From the NCBI RefSeq assembly GCF_021401135.1, contig NZ_JACBFO010000001.1, positions 868,001 to 932,000 of the forward strand: a stretch of 64,000 bases of DNA, in the 5' to 3' direction. The translations under genes were made by a program, and so were the position numbers. Shown here one piece after another: positions 19,760-29,938 of the stretch (positions within the stretch are counted from its first letter, which is position 1; each line of letters opens with the position of its first letter). The notes beneath the pieces are model-generated. The model saw only the letters and a list, made by a program, of their open reading frames with translations. It was not told the origin of the DNA and did not search any database. The DNA is from Azonexus sp. R2A61. Its GTDB lineage: Bacteria; Pseudomonadota; Gammaproteobacteria; Burkholderiales; Rhodocyclaceae.

Positions 19760-20701
19760 TCAGCTGATCAGCCGGTCTTCGCGCAGCGCCAGTCGCCGGT
19801 TTACGAACTGGATGGCAAATGCGCTCAGCACGCCGCCGAGCAGTGCGCCGAATACCAATTCCAGCCACTGTCGCCATTGTCGTGAGGTTTTTGCCACGCT
19901 GACGGCGTCGACCGCAGGAGGCGGAAGCGGCGGCGTCATCTGCGCCGGTGCAGCCATGGTCAGCCGGGTTTCCTGGCGCAAGGCCAGCGCGTCGGCCGCC
20001 GCGGTCGGCAAGCGGCTTTCCAGTCGGGCCAGTGATTCATTCAACTGATTGAGGCTGGTTTCCAGGCTCAGCAGTCGGCCTTCCGTTTCGCTGCGGATGC
20101 TGGGCGGCAGCCCGCTGTCGATGAGGTTCGAGGCGCCGAGCTCCAGTCGGTCCCGGCTGGGCCGGGCGACCGTGCGAGGTACGGCGGCGGCTTCTGCGTT
20201 GCGCGGACGGGCTTGAACCCGTTCGGCGCGCGGGCGCGGTGCTTCGGCACCTGGCGCCCGTCGGCGTTCGCCGGCCACGGCCTGTTGGCGTGCGTTGCCG
20301 GCGGCAGGCGGTGCGCTTTCCACGCTGTGCACAATGTCTTCCGGGGCTTGCGGCAGCGCCACGTAATCGCGCCGGATGCCACCGCCGCAGGCAATCTCGA
20401 CGCGGATGGCCAGCAGCGGGTCACGGACCGGTGCATGGCCGCGGATTTGCAGGCGGGCCTCGCCTTTGTCCGAAATCGTCAGGCGTGCCGAGGTGATCGA
20501 TGGAAAATCGCTGTCGGGGACCGGCAACAGGCGAAAGCAGTCGCTGCCGATTCTTTCTTCCGGCGCCAGACGGATCGGAATGTCGGCGCGAAAGGGCTCA
20601 CCGATCCGTGACAGCGTGCGCAGTTCGCCCAGACCAACAGCGCCCGCGAGCGCCGGGATCAGGAGTGTCAGACAGAAAAAAGCGGGTTTGGCGATCGGCA
20701 C
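19760..20701 (-). CDS. Short FimV-like protein with C-terminal membrane helix
   Basis: 313 residues if GTG at 20701 is the start. A signal peptide (AKPAFFCLTLLIPALAGA) is followed by a FimV/HubP-type N-terminal domain: VGLGELRTLSRIGEPFRADIPI and later ISDKGEARLQIRGHAPVRDPLLAI. The middle is Ala/Arg/Pro rich, then a coiled coil (SLETSLNQLNESLARLESRL), and one C-terminal membrane helix (LVFGALLGGVLSAFAIQF). LysM and TPR parts of full FimV are absent. The open frame continues further upstream but that extension is antisense to the FAH gene. Start is uncertain. Confidence 0.65.
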   Translation of the reverse strand: MPIAKPAFFCLTLLIPALAGAVGLGELRTLSRIGEPFRADIPIRLAPEERIGSDCFRLLPVPDSDFPSITSARLTISDKGEARLQIRGHAPVRDPLLAIRVEIACGGGIRRDYVALPQAPEDIVHSVESAPPAAGNARQQAVAGERRRAPGAEAPRPRAERVQARPRNAEAAAVPRTVARPSRDRLELGASNLIDSGLPPSIRSETEGRLLSLETSLNQLNESLARLESRLPTAAADALALRQETRLTMAAPAQMTPPLPPPAVDAVSVAKTSRQWRQWLELVFGALLGGVLSAFAIQFVNRRLALREDRLIS

Positions 20702-20779
20702 GGCGGGTAAAATTTCAACTGGGCGCTTCGGTTGCGAAGCCGAAGTATTGCATAAACGCCGGATTATGACTTGATCATC

Positions 20780-21481
20780 ATGGATTTCCTGTTTTCTCCG
20801 CCGCTCCAGCCGGTCTTGCCGATCGTCGGCGATGCCCGGCTGTTCCCGGTTCGACGCATTTTCTGCGTCGGCCGGAACTACGCCGAACATGCCAGGGAGA
20901 TGGGCGCTACAGCCCAGGCCGACGGCCTCGAGCCACCGTTTTTCTTCATGAAGCCGGGCGATGCGCTGGTCGGCGGTGGCGGCGATCTGGCGGTGGCCTA
21001 TCCGCCGCAGACGGGCAACCTGCACCACGAGGTGGAACTGGTTGCCGCCTTGTCCGGCGGCGGGGCCGATATTGCGGTCGACCGCGCGCTGGATCTGGTT
21101 TTCGGCTATGGCGTCGGCCTCGACCTGACGCGCCGCGATCTGCAGGCCCGGGCCAAGGAGAAGGGCCATCCCTGGGACATGGGCAAGGGGTTCGACCAGT
21201 CGGCGGTTTGCGGGGCGCTGCAGCCGGCGGCCCGGATCGGCCATCCGTCGGTCGGGCGGATCCGGTTGACGGTGAACGGTCAGGTTCGGCAGGACGGCGA
21301 TCTGGCCCAGATGGGCTGGAAGGTTGCGCAGATTGTCGCCGAGCTGTCGAAAAGCGTGCGTCTGGCGGCGGGCGATCTGATCTATACCGGGACGCCGGCC
21401 GGCGTCGGGCCGCTGCACCGCGGCGATCGTCTGCATGGCGAGATTGCCGGCGTCGGCGAATTGTCGGCACGGATCGTTTGA
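20780..21481 (+). CDS. Fumarylacetoacetate hydrolase-family protein
   Basis: 233 residues with the FAH fold. The start RIFCVGRNYAEHAREM, the metal ligands in HHEVELVAAL, and the C-terminal GDLIYTGTPAGVGPLHRGD are characteristic of fumarylpyruvate hydrolase and related acylpyruvases. ATG at 20780 is chosen over a TTG at 20771. Exact substrate cannot be read from the sequence. Confidence 0.88.
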   Translation: MDFLFSPPLQPVLPIVGDARLFPVRRIFCVGRNYAEHAREMGATAQADGLEPPFFFMKPGDALVGGGGDLAVAYPPQTGNLHHEVELVAALSGGGADIAVDRALDLVFGYGVGLDLTRRDLQARAKEKGHPWDMGKGFDQSAVCGALQPAARIGHPSVGRIRLTVNGQVRQDGDLAQMGWKVAQIVAELSKSVRLAAGDLIYTGTPAGVGPLHRGDRLHGEIAGVGELSARIV

Positions 21482-21491
21482 GTCGTCGCCG

Positions 21492-22829
21492 TTGAGTCTT
21501 TTCGCCGCGGCCCGCAGCCTGCTCGGTCATGCCTGGCCGGTGCTGGTCGCCCAACTGGCGTCGGTCGGCATGATGGTTATCGACACCGCCGTGCTGGGGC
21601 ATGTCAGTGCCGCCGATCTCGCAGCCGTGGCGATTGGCGGGGGGATTCACGTTTCCATCGTGTTTGCGCTGGTCGGCATCCTGCAGGCGGTGGCGCCGGT
21701 CGTGGCCCAGTTGCACGGCGCCGGCCGCGATGGCGAGGTTGCGGGTGTCCTGCAGCAGGGATTCTGGCTGGCCTGCCTGCTCGCGCTGCCGGGTATGGCT
21801 TGCCTGCTGGCACCGGGCGCGTTGCTGACGCCTTTCGATGTCGATCCTGCGGTCGACCGCAAGGTTCGCGAATATCTGGCGTTGCTCGCCTGGGGGCTGT
21901 TGCCGGCCTTGTGCTACCGGACTTTCTACGCCTTCTGCAATGCGCTGGGCCGGCCCCGGGTGCTGATGGCAATCGGTGTTGTTGCGCTGCTGCTGCATGG
22001 CGGGCTGGCCTGGGGTTTTGCGGCGCGTGGCTGGGCCGGCGAACCGCTGGGGGTGGCGGGGTGCGCGCTGTCCAACGTAATCATTGCCTGGCTCGCTTTT
22101 GCCGCCGGCAGCGCCTATCTGGCCCTGGGGCCGTTGCGCCGTCTGCGCCCCTTCGCCGACTGGCGGCCGCCACATTGGCCGACCTGGCGCGAATTGCTGC
22201 GTATCGGCCTGCCGATGGGCTTTTCCAATTTCGTCGAGATTTCGGCCTTCACGCTGGTGGCGCTGTTCATTGCGGCACTGGGGCCTGATGTCGTGGCCGG
22301 GCATCGTATCGTCGCCAATCTGTCGGCGCTGAGCTACATGTTGCCGTTGTCGCTCGGTATCGCGGTATTGTCGGCCGTTGGTCTGTCGATCGGCCGGCGC
22401 GACTGGCCGGCCGTTCGCCGGAGCGTCCATGCGGCGCTGGGCCTGGCTGCCGGTCTGTCGCTGCTTCTCGGCCTGCTGCTCTGGGCCTTCGCTGAAACGC
22501 TCGGCACGTTGTATACCGATGATCCCGCCGTGGCGGCAATTGCCATCTCACTGATCGTCTATATCGCGATCTACCAGTTCGTCGATGCCTTGCAGACGGT
22601 TGCCGGCCACGTGTTGCGCGCCTGCCGTGTGACCTTCGTGCCGATGCTGGTGCAGACGGTCTGTTTCTGGGGGATCGGATTGGGCTTGGGAAGCTGGCTT
22701 TGCTACCGCGGCCCGATGCTTGGCGTGGCGGGATTCTGGCTGGCGGCGGTGCTCAGTCTGGTGGCTGCGGCCGGACTGCTTTTGCCCTTGATGTTCAAGG
22801 CTTTACGCAGCCTTGAACAAGCTCCGTAA
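21492..22829 (+). CDS. MATE-family multidrug efflux protein
   Basis: About 445 residues with 12 hydrophobic helices in two MATE halves. The N-terminal stretch is HAWPVLVAQLASVGMMVIDTAVLGHVSAADLAAVAIG; the second half shows RIGLPMGFSNFVEISAFTLVALFI. These proteins export cationic drugs using Na+ or H+. I favour TTG at 21492; an ATG at 21435 would overlap the FAH gene by 47 bases. NorM-like, substrate unknown. Confidence 0.85.
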   Translation: MSLFAAARSLLGHAWPVLVAQLASVGMMVIDTAVLGHVSAADLAAVAIGGGIHVSIVFALVGILQAVAPVVAQLHGAGRDGEVAGVLQQGFWLACLLALPGMACLLAPGALLTPFDVDPAVDRKVREYLALLAWGLLPALCYRTFYAFCNALGRPRVLMAIGVVALLLHGGLAWGFAARGWAGEPLGVAGCALSNVIIAWLAFAAGSAYLALGPLRRLRPFADWRPPHWPTWRELLRIGLPMGFSNFVEISAFTLVALFIAALGPDVVAGHRIVANLSALSYMLPLSLGIAVLSAVGLSIGRRDWPAVRRSVHAALGLAAGLSLLLGLLLWAFAETLGTLYTDDPAVAAIAISLIVYIAIYQFVDALQTVAGHVLRACRVTFVPMLVQTVCFWGIGLGLGSWLCYRGPMLGVAGFWLAAVLSLVAAAGLLLPLMFKALRSLEQAP

Positions 22830-22965
22830 TTATGAATTCTGGGCCGCGATAAATTGCCGCGGCTGTGGTAAGATTTTTGGCTCGAAGAAGTAGAAAACCG
22901 GGCGGGGTCGGGGGACTCTAGGCGCCGCTCATTGCTCGCAACTCAACTCAACGCAAGGAAAGCGC

Positions 22966-24126
<1,161 letters not shown>

Positions 24127-24137
24127 GGAGCCACCGA

Positions 24138-25031
24138 ATGTCTATCCTGATCAACAAGAACACCAAGATCATCACCCAGGGCATCACCGGCAAGACCGGT
24201 CAGTTCCACACGGAAAAGTGCCAGGAGTACGCGAACGGCAAGGAGTGCTTCGTTGCCGGCGTGAACCCGAAGAAGGCCGGCGAGTCGATCTTCAACATCC
24301 CCATCTACGCTTCGGTCAAGGAAGCCGCCGCTGAAACCGGTGCCACCGTGTCCGTCATCTACGTGCCGCCCGCCGGTGCTGCTGCCGCGATCTGGGAAGC
24401 TGTCGAAGCCGACCTCGATCTGGCCATCTGCATCACCGAAGGCATCCCCGTCCGCGACATGCTGATGGTGCGCAACAAGATGAAGGAAAAGGAAGCCAAG
24501 GGCGGCAAGAAGACCCTGCTGCTCGGCCCGAACTGCCCCGGCCTGATCACCCCGGACGAAGTGAAGATCGGCATCATGCCGGGTCATATCCACCGCAAGG
24601 GCCGCATCGGCGTGGTTTCCCGTTCCGGCACGCTGACCTACGAAGCCGTCGGTCAGCTGACCGAACTGGGCCTCGGCCAGTCGTCCGCCGTCGGTATCGG
24701 TGGTGACCCGATCAACGGTCTGAAGCACATCGACGTCATGAAGATGTTCAACGACGATCCGGATACGGATGCCGTCATCATGATCGGTGAAATCGGCGGT
24801 CCGGACGAAGCCGAAGCCGCCCAGTGGTGCAAGGCCAACATGAAGAAGCCGATCGTCGGCTTCATCGCTGGCGTGACCGCCCCGGCCGGCAAGCGCATGG
24901 GCCATGCTGGCGCCCTGATTTCCGGTGGTGCTGACACCGCTGATGCCAAGCTCGCCATCATGGAAGAGTGCGGTTTCAAGGTCACCAAGAACCCGTCGGA
25001 AATGGCCAAGCTGCTCAAGGCCATGCTGTAA
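24138..25031 (+). CDS. sucD: Succinate-CoA ligase alpha subunit SucD
   Basis: 297 residues. CoA-binding Rossmann start IITQGITGKTGQFHTEKC, then GPNCPGLITPDEVKIGIMPG and the phospho-His in GHAGALISGG. Forms the alpha-beta enzyme with SucC, converting succinyl-CoA to succinate with ATP or GTP synthesis. It is followed 25 bases later by a strong terminator. Confidence 0.97.
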   Translation: MSILINKNTKIITQGITGKTGQFHTEKCQEYANGKECFVAGVNPKKAGESIFNIPIYASVKEAAAETGATVSVIYVPPAGAAAAIWEAVEADLDLAICITEGIPVRDMLMVRNKMKEKEAKGGKKTLLLGPNCPGLITPDEVKIGIMPGHIHRKGRIGVVSRSGTLTYEAVGQLTELGLGQSSAVGIGGDPINGLKHIDVMKMFNDDPDTDAVIMIGEIGGPDEAEAAQWCKANMKKPIVGFIAGVTAPAGKRMGHAGALISGGADTADAKLAIMEECGFKVTKNPSEMAKLLKAML

Positions 25032-25056
25032 ACTTCGAGCCTTGCTCGACGAAGAA

Positions 25057-25082
25057 GGCGGGCCGCGTGCCCGCCTTTTTTT
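25057..25082 (+). terminator. Rho-independent terminator of sucCD
   Basis: GGCGGGC (25057-25063), a 5-base loop, GCCCGCC (25069-25075), then seven T residues, directly after sucD. Confidence 0.9.
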
Positions 25083-25106
25083 CGTCCATCTTCCGGAGAA
25101 CGAATC

Positions 25107-26063
25107 ATGGCGGTATTCCTGACCGAAAACGACGTCAAACAGGTGTTGACCGTGGACATGGCGCTGGCCGGCGTCGAATCGGCGCATCGCGACCTGGCGC
25201 TCGGCCAGGCGGTCGATGCGCCACGCCAGCGCAGCCGCCTGCCGCAGACGGTGCTGCACATCCTCCAGGGCGCCTTGCCGGCGCAGGGCGTGCTCGGCTA
25301 CAAGGCCTACACCAGCAACCGTTCCGGCAACCGCTTCCTGATCCATCTGTTCGATGCGGCGACCGGTCTGCACAAGGCCGTGATCGAGGCCGACTACCTC
25401 GGGATGATGCGCACCGGTGCCGCCAGCGGCGTCGCCGCGCGCTGGCTGGCGCGGCCGGATGCGACGGTGGCCGGCGTCTTCGGCAGCGGCTGGCAGGCCG
25501 AGGGGCATGTGCGGGCGATCTGCGCCGCGCTGCCGCTGGAAACGGTCAAGGTGGTCGGACGCAAGGTGGACAAGCTGCAGTCCTTTTGTGCCCGGATGAG
25601 CGAGTTGACCGGACGACGCATCGTGCCGGCGGCCGATGCCGAAGATGCGGTGCGCGATGCCGATCTGGTCGGTACCGTGACGACCGCCGCGCAGCCGCTG
25701 TTCGATGCCGACTGGCTCAAGCCGGGCGCGCACATCAACGGGGCCGGCTCGAACGCGTTGATCCGTCAGGAGCTCTCCGAGGCAACAGTGCGTCGCTGCA
25801 GCCTGATTGCCGTCGATACCGTCGCCACGGCGCTGGCCGAAGCCGGCGACCTGTTGCCGTTGCTCGAAAAGGGGCGGTTGCATGCCCGGCAACTGGTCGA
25901 ACTGGGCGAGATCATCGTCGGCCGGCATGCTGGCCGCAGCGATGGCGGACAGCTGACGCTGTTCGAGTCGCAGGGTCTGGCCATTCAGGACCTCGCGCTC
26001 GCGTTGCGGGTCCTTGAAGCCGCTCAGGCGCAGGGCTTGGGGCGAGAGATTCCATTGCAATAA
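25107..26063 (+). CDS. Ornithine cyclodeaminase/mu-crystallin family protein
   Basis: 318 residues with the family's substrate domain and a Rossmann NAD(P) domain: GMMRTGAASGVAARWLAR, then AGVFGSGWQAEGHVRAI. The family includes ornithine cyclodeaminases, alanine dehydrogenases and imine reductases. The sequence alone does not tell which. ATG is preceded by TTCCGGAGAAC. It lies downstream of the sucCD terminator, so it needs its own promoter or readthrough. Confidence 0.85.
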   Translation: MAVFLTENDVKQVLTVDMALAGVESAHRDLALGQAVDAPRQRSRLPQTVLHILQGALPAQGVLGYKAYTSNRSGNRFLIHLFDAATGLHKAVIEADYLGMMRTGAASGVAARWLARPDATVAGVFGSGWQAEGHVRAICAALPLETVKVVGRKVDKLQSFCARMSELTGRRIVPAADAEDAVRDADLVGTVTTAAQPLFDADWLKPGAHINGAGSNALIRQELSEATVRRCSLIAVDTVATALAEAGDLLPLLEKGRLHARQLVELGEIIVGRHAGRSDGGQLTLFESQGLAIQDLALALRVLEAAQAQGLGREIPLQ

Positions 26064-26139
26064 AGATTTGACCGGCCAGGGCTGCCGGGGCAACATTACG
26101 GGCTCGGACCGGGGCGGGCCCCGACAACAAGAGGAAACA

Positions 26140-26199
26140 ATGGTGCGAACGGCATTCCGGACCACCGCGCGGCATGTCCGCCGGGAGGCGTCCGCATGA
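26140..26199 (+). CDS. Possible 19-residue leader peptide before the PP2C gene
   Basis: ATG follows AAGAGGAAACA, a good ribosome-binding site, and the frame encodes 19 residues rich in Arg (MVRTAFRTTARHVRREASA). Its stop overlaps the phosphatase ATG (ATGA). A GC hairpin (CGGGGC 26110-26115 with GCCCCG 26118-26123) lies just upstream. It may serve translational coupling or be chance; no homology is recognised. Confidence 0.35.
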   Translation: MVRTAFRTTARHVRREASA

Positions 26200-27011
26200 A
26201 ACTGGGGCAGGTCTTGGAGATGGTGGCGCGCACCGACCCCGGTCTCGTTCGTTCGCACAACGAGGACGCAGTTTTCGCCGATCCGGAGCTCGGTGTTGCG
26301 ATTCTCGCCGACGGCATGGGCGGCTACAGCGCCGGGGAAGTGGCCAGTGGCATGGCCACCATGCTGCTGTCGAGCAGTTTCGCCCGTCTGGTGCCGACCC
26401 TGGTGCCGGAGGCCCTGAATGACGGTGGCGGCCCGGTCCAGTTGCTCAACGACGAAATCTGTTCGGCCAATGCGGCGATCTTCAATGCCTCGCAAAGCGA
26501 AACAAGCTATGCCGGCATGGGCACGACGCTGGCAATGGCCTGGTTCCTCGACAATCGGGTCTATGTCGCGCATGTCGGCGACTCGCGCGTCTATCGGCTG
26601 CGCGGCGATCGTCTGGAGCAACTGACACGGGATCATTCGCTGTTACAGGAGCAACTGGATAATGGCATGATCAGCGAGGAAGAGGCCCGCTATTCGGCGA
26701 CGCGCAATCTGGTGACGCGGGCGCTGGGCGTCGAGCCCGAAGTCGAGGTCGAAATCCATGTGCACGACGCGTTGGCCGGCGATCTTCTGTTGCTCTGCTC
26801 GGATGGCCTGAACGACATGCTCGACGACGACGAGATTGCCACCACCTTGCGCGTCATGGGCGGACATCTGGCGCAGGCGGCGGATCGTCTGGTCGAACAG
26901 GCCAACCTGCTGGGCGGGCGGGACAATGTCTCGGTGGTGCTGGCGCGTGTCGATGGCGAGTTTTCGGTGGCTGGCGGTTGGTGGGAACGTTTGTTGGGCA
27001 AACTGAAGTGA
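26196..27011 (+). CDS. PP2C-family protein serine/threonine phosphatase
   Basis: 271 residues. Metal motifs are intact: RSHNEDAVF near the start, ILADGMGGYSAGEVASG with Asp39, GTTLAMA, then HVGDSRVYRLR, and the C-terminal GGRDNVSVVLARVDG. Cytosolic bacterial PppA/Stp1 type. It heads a signalling operon; the FHA gene begins 16 bases later. PP2C and FHA pairs normally serve a Ser/Thr kinase, but no kinase gene is in the window. Confidence 0.92.
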   Translation: MKLGQVLEMVARTDPGLVRSHNEDAVFADPELGVAILADGMGGYSAGEVASGMATMLLSSSFARLVPTLVPEALNDGGGPVQLLNDEICSANAAIFNASQSETSYAGMGTTLAMAWFLDNRVYVAHVGDSRVYRLRGDRLEQLTRDHSLLQEQLDNGMISEEEARYSATRNLVTRALGVEPEVEVEIHVHDALAGDLLLLCSDGLNDMLDDDEIATTLRVMGGHLAQAADRLVEQANLLGGRDNVSVVLARVDGEFSVAGGWWERLLGKLK

Positions 27012-27027
27012 TATCGGGGAAACGATA

Positions 27028-27717
27028 ATGGCAAAGCTGATCCTCTCCATGGACGGACTGGTTCTCAAGGAAATCCAGCTCGACCGCGAACGCCTGACCA
27101 TCGGCCGCAAACCGCACAACGACGTGCAGATCGACAATCTGGCAATCTCCGGCGAGCATGCCGTGGTCGTCACCATCCTGGAGGATTCCTTCCTCGAGGA
27201 CCTGAACAGCACCAACGGCACGCTGGTCAACGGCCAGCCGATCAAGAAGCATTTCCTGCGCAACAACGACATTGTCGAGCTCGGCAAGTACAAGCTGAAG
27301 TACATGACCGACGGCCAGGCCGTGGCGGCGGATGCCGATCCGGTGGCGGCTGCGCGTGCAGTCGCCCAGAAACTGCCGGGTGAGCTCAAGCTGGAGCCGA
27401 CCGATACCGGCATCCGTTCCAACTTCGGTACGGTGTCGCGACCGACGGCCGTGCCGCCGGCGGCCATCCAGTTGCTCAGCGGGCCGAATGCCGGCAAGGA
27501 ACTGCTGCTGACCAAGACGCTGACAACCCTGGGCAAACCGGGGATGCAGGTGGCGGTGATTGCCAAGCGCCCGCACGGCTATTTCATCACCCACGTTGAA
27601 GGCGAACAGTTTCCGGTGGTGAACGGTCAGGCGCTCGATGCCCAGGCACACCCGCTGGGCGACCACGACGTGATCGAGATTGCCGGCATCAAGATGGAGT
27701 TTTTCCTCAAGGTCTGA
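27028..27717 (+). CDS. Double FHA-domain protein
   Basis: 229 residues. The first FHA domain (about 5-95) has the phosphothreonine-binding features GRKPHND, SGEHAVV and LNSTNGTLVNGQ. A second FHA-like half (about 150-229) starts at LLSGPNAGKELLL and keeps the TTLGKPG and VNGQALDAQ pattern but lacks the canonical GR and SxxH residues, so it may be structural only. FHA proteins read phosphothreonine, matching the PP2C gene next door. Confidence 0.88.
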   Translation: MAKLILSMDGLVLKEIQLDRERLTIGRKPHNDVQIDNLAISGEHAVVVTILEDSFLEDLNSTNGTLVNGQPIKKHFLRNNDIVELGKYKLKYMTDGQAVAADADPVAAARAVAQKLPGELKLEPTDTGIRSNFGTVSRPTAVPPAAIQLLSGPNAGKELLLTKTLTTLGKPGMQVAVIAKRPHGYFITHVEGEQFPVVNGQALDAQAHPLGDHDVIEIAGIKMEFFLKV

Positions 27718-27733
27718 GCACGAGGGCGGACAC

Positions 27734-29938
27734 ATGAAGCGACATCGGGTCCGCCTGCTGCTGGGCTTGGGCATGCTGCTGCTGGTCCTCGGCCACGCCT
27801 TCGAGGAATGGCGGGTGCCGCTGATCAATGTCCTTGATGCCTATCTCTACGATGCACGCATGCGCGTGTTGATGCCGGACACGGTCAACGAACGCGTCGC
27901 TGTGGTCGATATCGACGAGAAAAGCCTGGCCGCGCTGGGCCGCTGGCCGTGGCGCCGCGACATCGTCGATCAACTGATACGGCGCCTGAGTGACGAGTAC
28001 AAGGTGGCGCTGGTCGGTTTCGACGTCGTCTTCGCCGAGCCGGACGACAGTTCCGGTCTGGCTGCGCTGGAAAATCTGGCGCGCGGCCGGTTGCGCGACG
28101 ATGCCGGGTTTTCCGCCGCACTGCCCGAACTGCGTCGCACGCTGGATTACGACGCTCGCCTGGCCGAGACGATGCGCACTCGTCCGGTGGTGCTCGGCTA
28201 TTACTTCTCGAGCAACGAATCTTCAGGCCGGCTGCCGCCGCCGTTGGCTTTCTCGCCGGCCGACAAGGAACTGCTGTGGGCGACCATGGCGTGGCCCGCC
28301 TACGGCGCCAACCTGCCGACGTTGCAGGCGGCAGCGGGAAGCGCCGGGCATTTCAACCCGGTCATCGATTTCGACGGCGTCGTGCGCCGCGTGCCGCTGG
28401 TGGTCGAACATGGCGGCGAGTACTACGATGCCTTGGCGGTTGCCATGCTGCGGCGACTGGTTGGCGACGGTACGCTGAACCTCGACGTGCCGGAGGCCGG
28501 CGGGGGCGTCGAATCGCTGAAGATCAGCGGTCGCGCCGGCACACTGAGCATTCCCGTGGGCCGCGATCTCAGCGCGCTGGTGCCCTATCGCGGCGGGGAG
28601 CGCAGTTTCCCCTACTTTTCTGCGGTCGACGTGGTGCGGGGCCTGGTTTCCCGGGAAGCGCTGGCCGGTCGGATCGTACTCGTCGGGACCAGTGCGCCGG
28701 GGTTGAACGATCTGCGGTCGACGCCGGTCGGCGGCGCTTATCCCGGGGTCGAAGTTCACGCCAATCTGCTTGCCGCCGTGTTGGCCGGCGAGGTACCCAG
28801 CAAGCCGGCCTACTTCACGACGCTCGATCTCGGTCAGTTGCTGCTGGCCGGCGGCTTGCTGATTTTCCTGCTGCCGCGCCTGTCGCCGGTGCGTGCCACC
28901 TTGCTCACCGCTGGCGTGCTGGCGGTGCTGGTTTTGTTCAATTTCTGGCTGTGGACCGCAGGATACGCGCTGCCGCTGGCCGCGGCGTTGCTGCTCGTGC
29001 TGGCTTTGTTCGTGCTCAACATGTCCTGGGGATTCTTCGTCGAATCGCGTTCCAAACGCCAGTTCGCCGAACTGTTCGGCCAGTACGTGCCGCCCGAACT
29101 GGTCGACGAGATGGCACGCGACCCCGAGAGTTACAGCATGGACGGACGCAACGAGACGCTGAGCATCCTGTTCGCCGATGTGCGCGATTTCACCAGTCTG
29201 TCGGAAGGCATGGAGCCGCGCGAACTGACCCGGCTGATGAACGAATACCTTGGTGCAATGACCGATGTGATCCGCGCCCGGCGCGGCACGCTGGACAAGT
29301 ACATCGGCGACGCGATCATGGCTTTCTGGGGCGCGCCGGTAGCCGACCCGGAACATGCCGCCAACGCGGTGTCGACCGCGCTGGCCATGCAGGAGGCCGT
29401 CCGCCGGCTGGAAGCGCCTTTCGTCGCCCGTGGCTGGCCGGTGCTGCGCATTGGCATCGGCATCAATACCGGCCTGGTGACCGTCGGCGACATGGGCTCG
29501 CCGGTGCGCAAGGCCTATACGGTGATGGGCGACGCGGTCAATCTGGCCTCCCGTCTCGAAGGGGTCACCAAACTCTATGGAGTCGGCGTGGTCGTCGGTG
29601 AACAGACCCGGGCGCTGTTGGCGGCGCAGTTTGCCTTCCGCGAACTGGATCGGGTGCGGGTCAAGGGCAAGGCGCAGGCCGTCGCCATTTTCGAGCCGCT
29701 TGGCCCGTTGACCGCAGACGATGCGGCAGAGCGGCAGCGGCTCGCGCAGTGGGCGGATTTCCTCGTCGCCTATCGGGCCCGTGACTGGGCGGCGGCCGAT
29801 GCCTTGCTGCAGCCCTTGCTGCAATCCGAGCCGGCTTGCCGTCTGTATGCGCTGTATGCTGAACGACTTGCGCGGTTCCGCGTCGAACCGCCGGCGGCCG
29901 ACTGGGACGCCGTGACCCTACTTGGAGCGACAACATGA
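27734..29938 (+). CDS. CHASE2-domain adenylate cyclase
   Basis: 734 residues. An N-terminal helix is followed by a periplasmic CHASE2 sensor (about 35-350), three membrane helices (about 355-440) and a class III cyclase domain. Catalytic features are present: metal Asp482 in FADVRDF, the second Asp in YIGDAIMAFWG, the adenine-selecting Lys in LDKYIGD and the transition-state Asn/Arg in GDAVNLASRLE. The Lys supports ATP rather than GTP. A short helical tail follows. The stop overlaps the next gene by 4 bases. Confidence 0.92.
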   Translation: MKRHRVRLLLGLGMLLLVLGHAFEEWRVPLINVLDAYLYDARMRVLMPDTVNERVAVVDIDEKSLAALGRWPWRRDIVDQLIRRLSDEYKVALVGFDVVFAEPDDSSGLAALENLARGRLRDDAGFSAALPELRRTLDYDARLAETMRTRPVVLGYYFSSNESSGRLPPPLAFSPADKELLWATMAWPAYGANLPTLQAAAGSAGHFNPVIDFDGVVRRVPLVVEHGGEYYDALAVAMLRRLVGDGTLNLDVPEAGGGVESLKISGRAGTLSIPVGRDLSALVPYRGGERSFPYFSAVDVVRGLVSREALAGRIVLVGTSAPGLNDLRSTPVGGAYPGVEVHANLLAAVLAGEVPSKPAYFTTLDLGQLLLAGGLLIFLLPRLSPVRATLLTAGVLAVLVLFNFWLWTAGYALPLAAALLLVLALFVLNMSWGFFVESRSKRQFAELFGQYVPPELVDEMARDPESYSMDGRNETLSILFADVRDFTSLSEGMEPRELTRLMNEYLGAMTDVIRARRGTLDKYIGDAIMAFWGAPVADPEHAANAVSTALAMQEAVRRLEAPFVARGWPVLRIGIGINTGLVTVGDMGSPVRKAYTVMGDAVNLASRLEGVTKLYGVGVVVGEQTRALLAAQFAFRELDRVRVKGKAQAVAIFEPLGPLTADDAAERQRLAQWADFLVAYRARDWAAADALLQPLLQSEPACRLYALYAERLARFRVEPPAADWDAVTLLGATT

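Noticed and set aside
20702..21436. Upstream extension of the FimV-like frame
   Set aside because: The extra 245 codons are antisense to the FAH gene, and the signal peptide starts at about 20701.
22830..22965. Riboswitch in the sucC leader
   Set aside because: A short inverted repeat (GCCGCG/CGCGGC) and a purine-rich stretch are present, but I see no pattern matching a known riboswitch.
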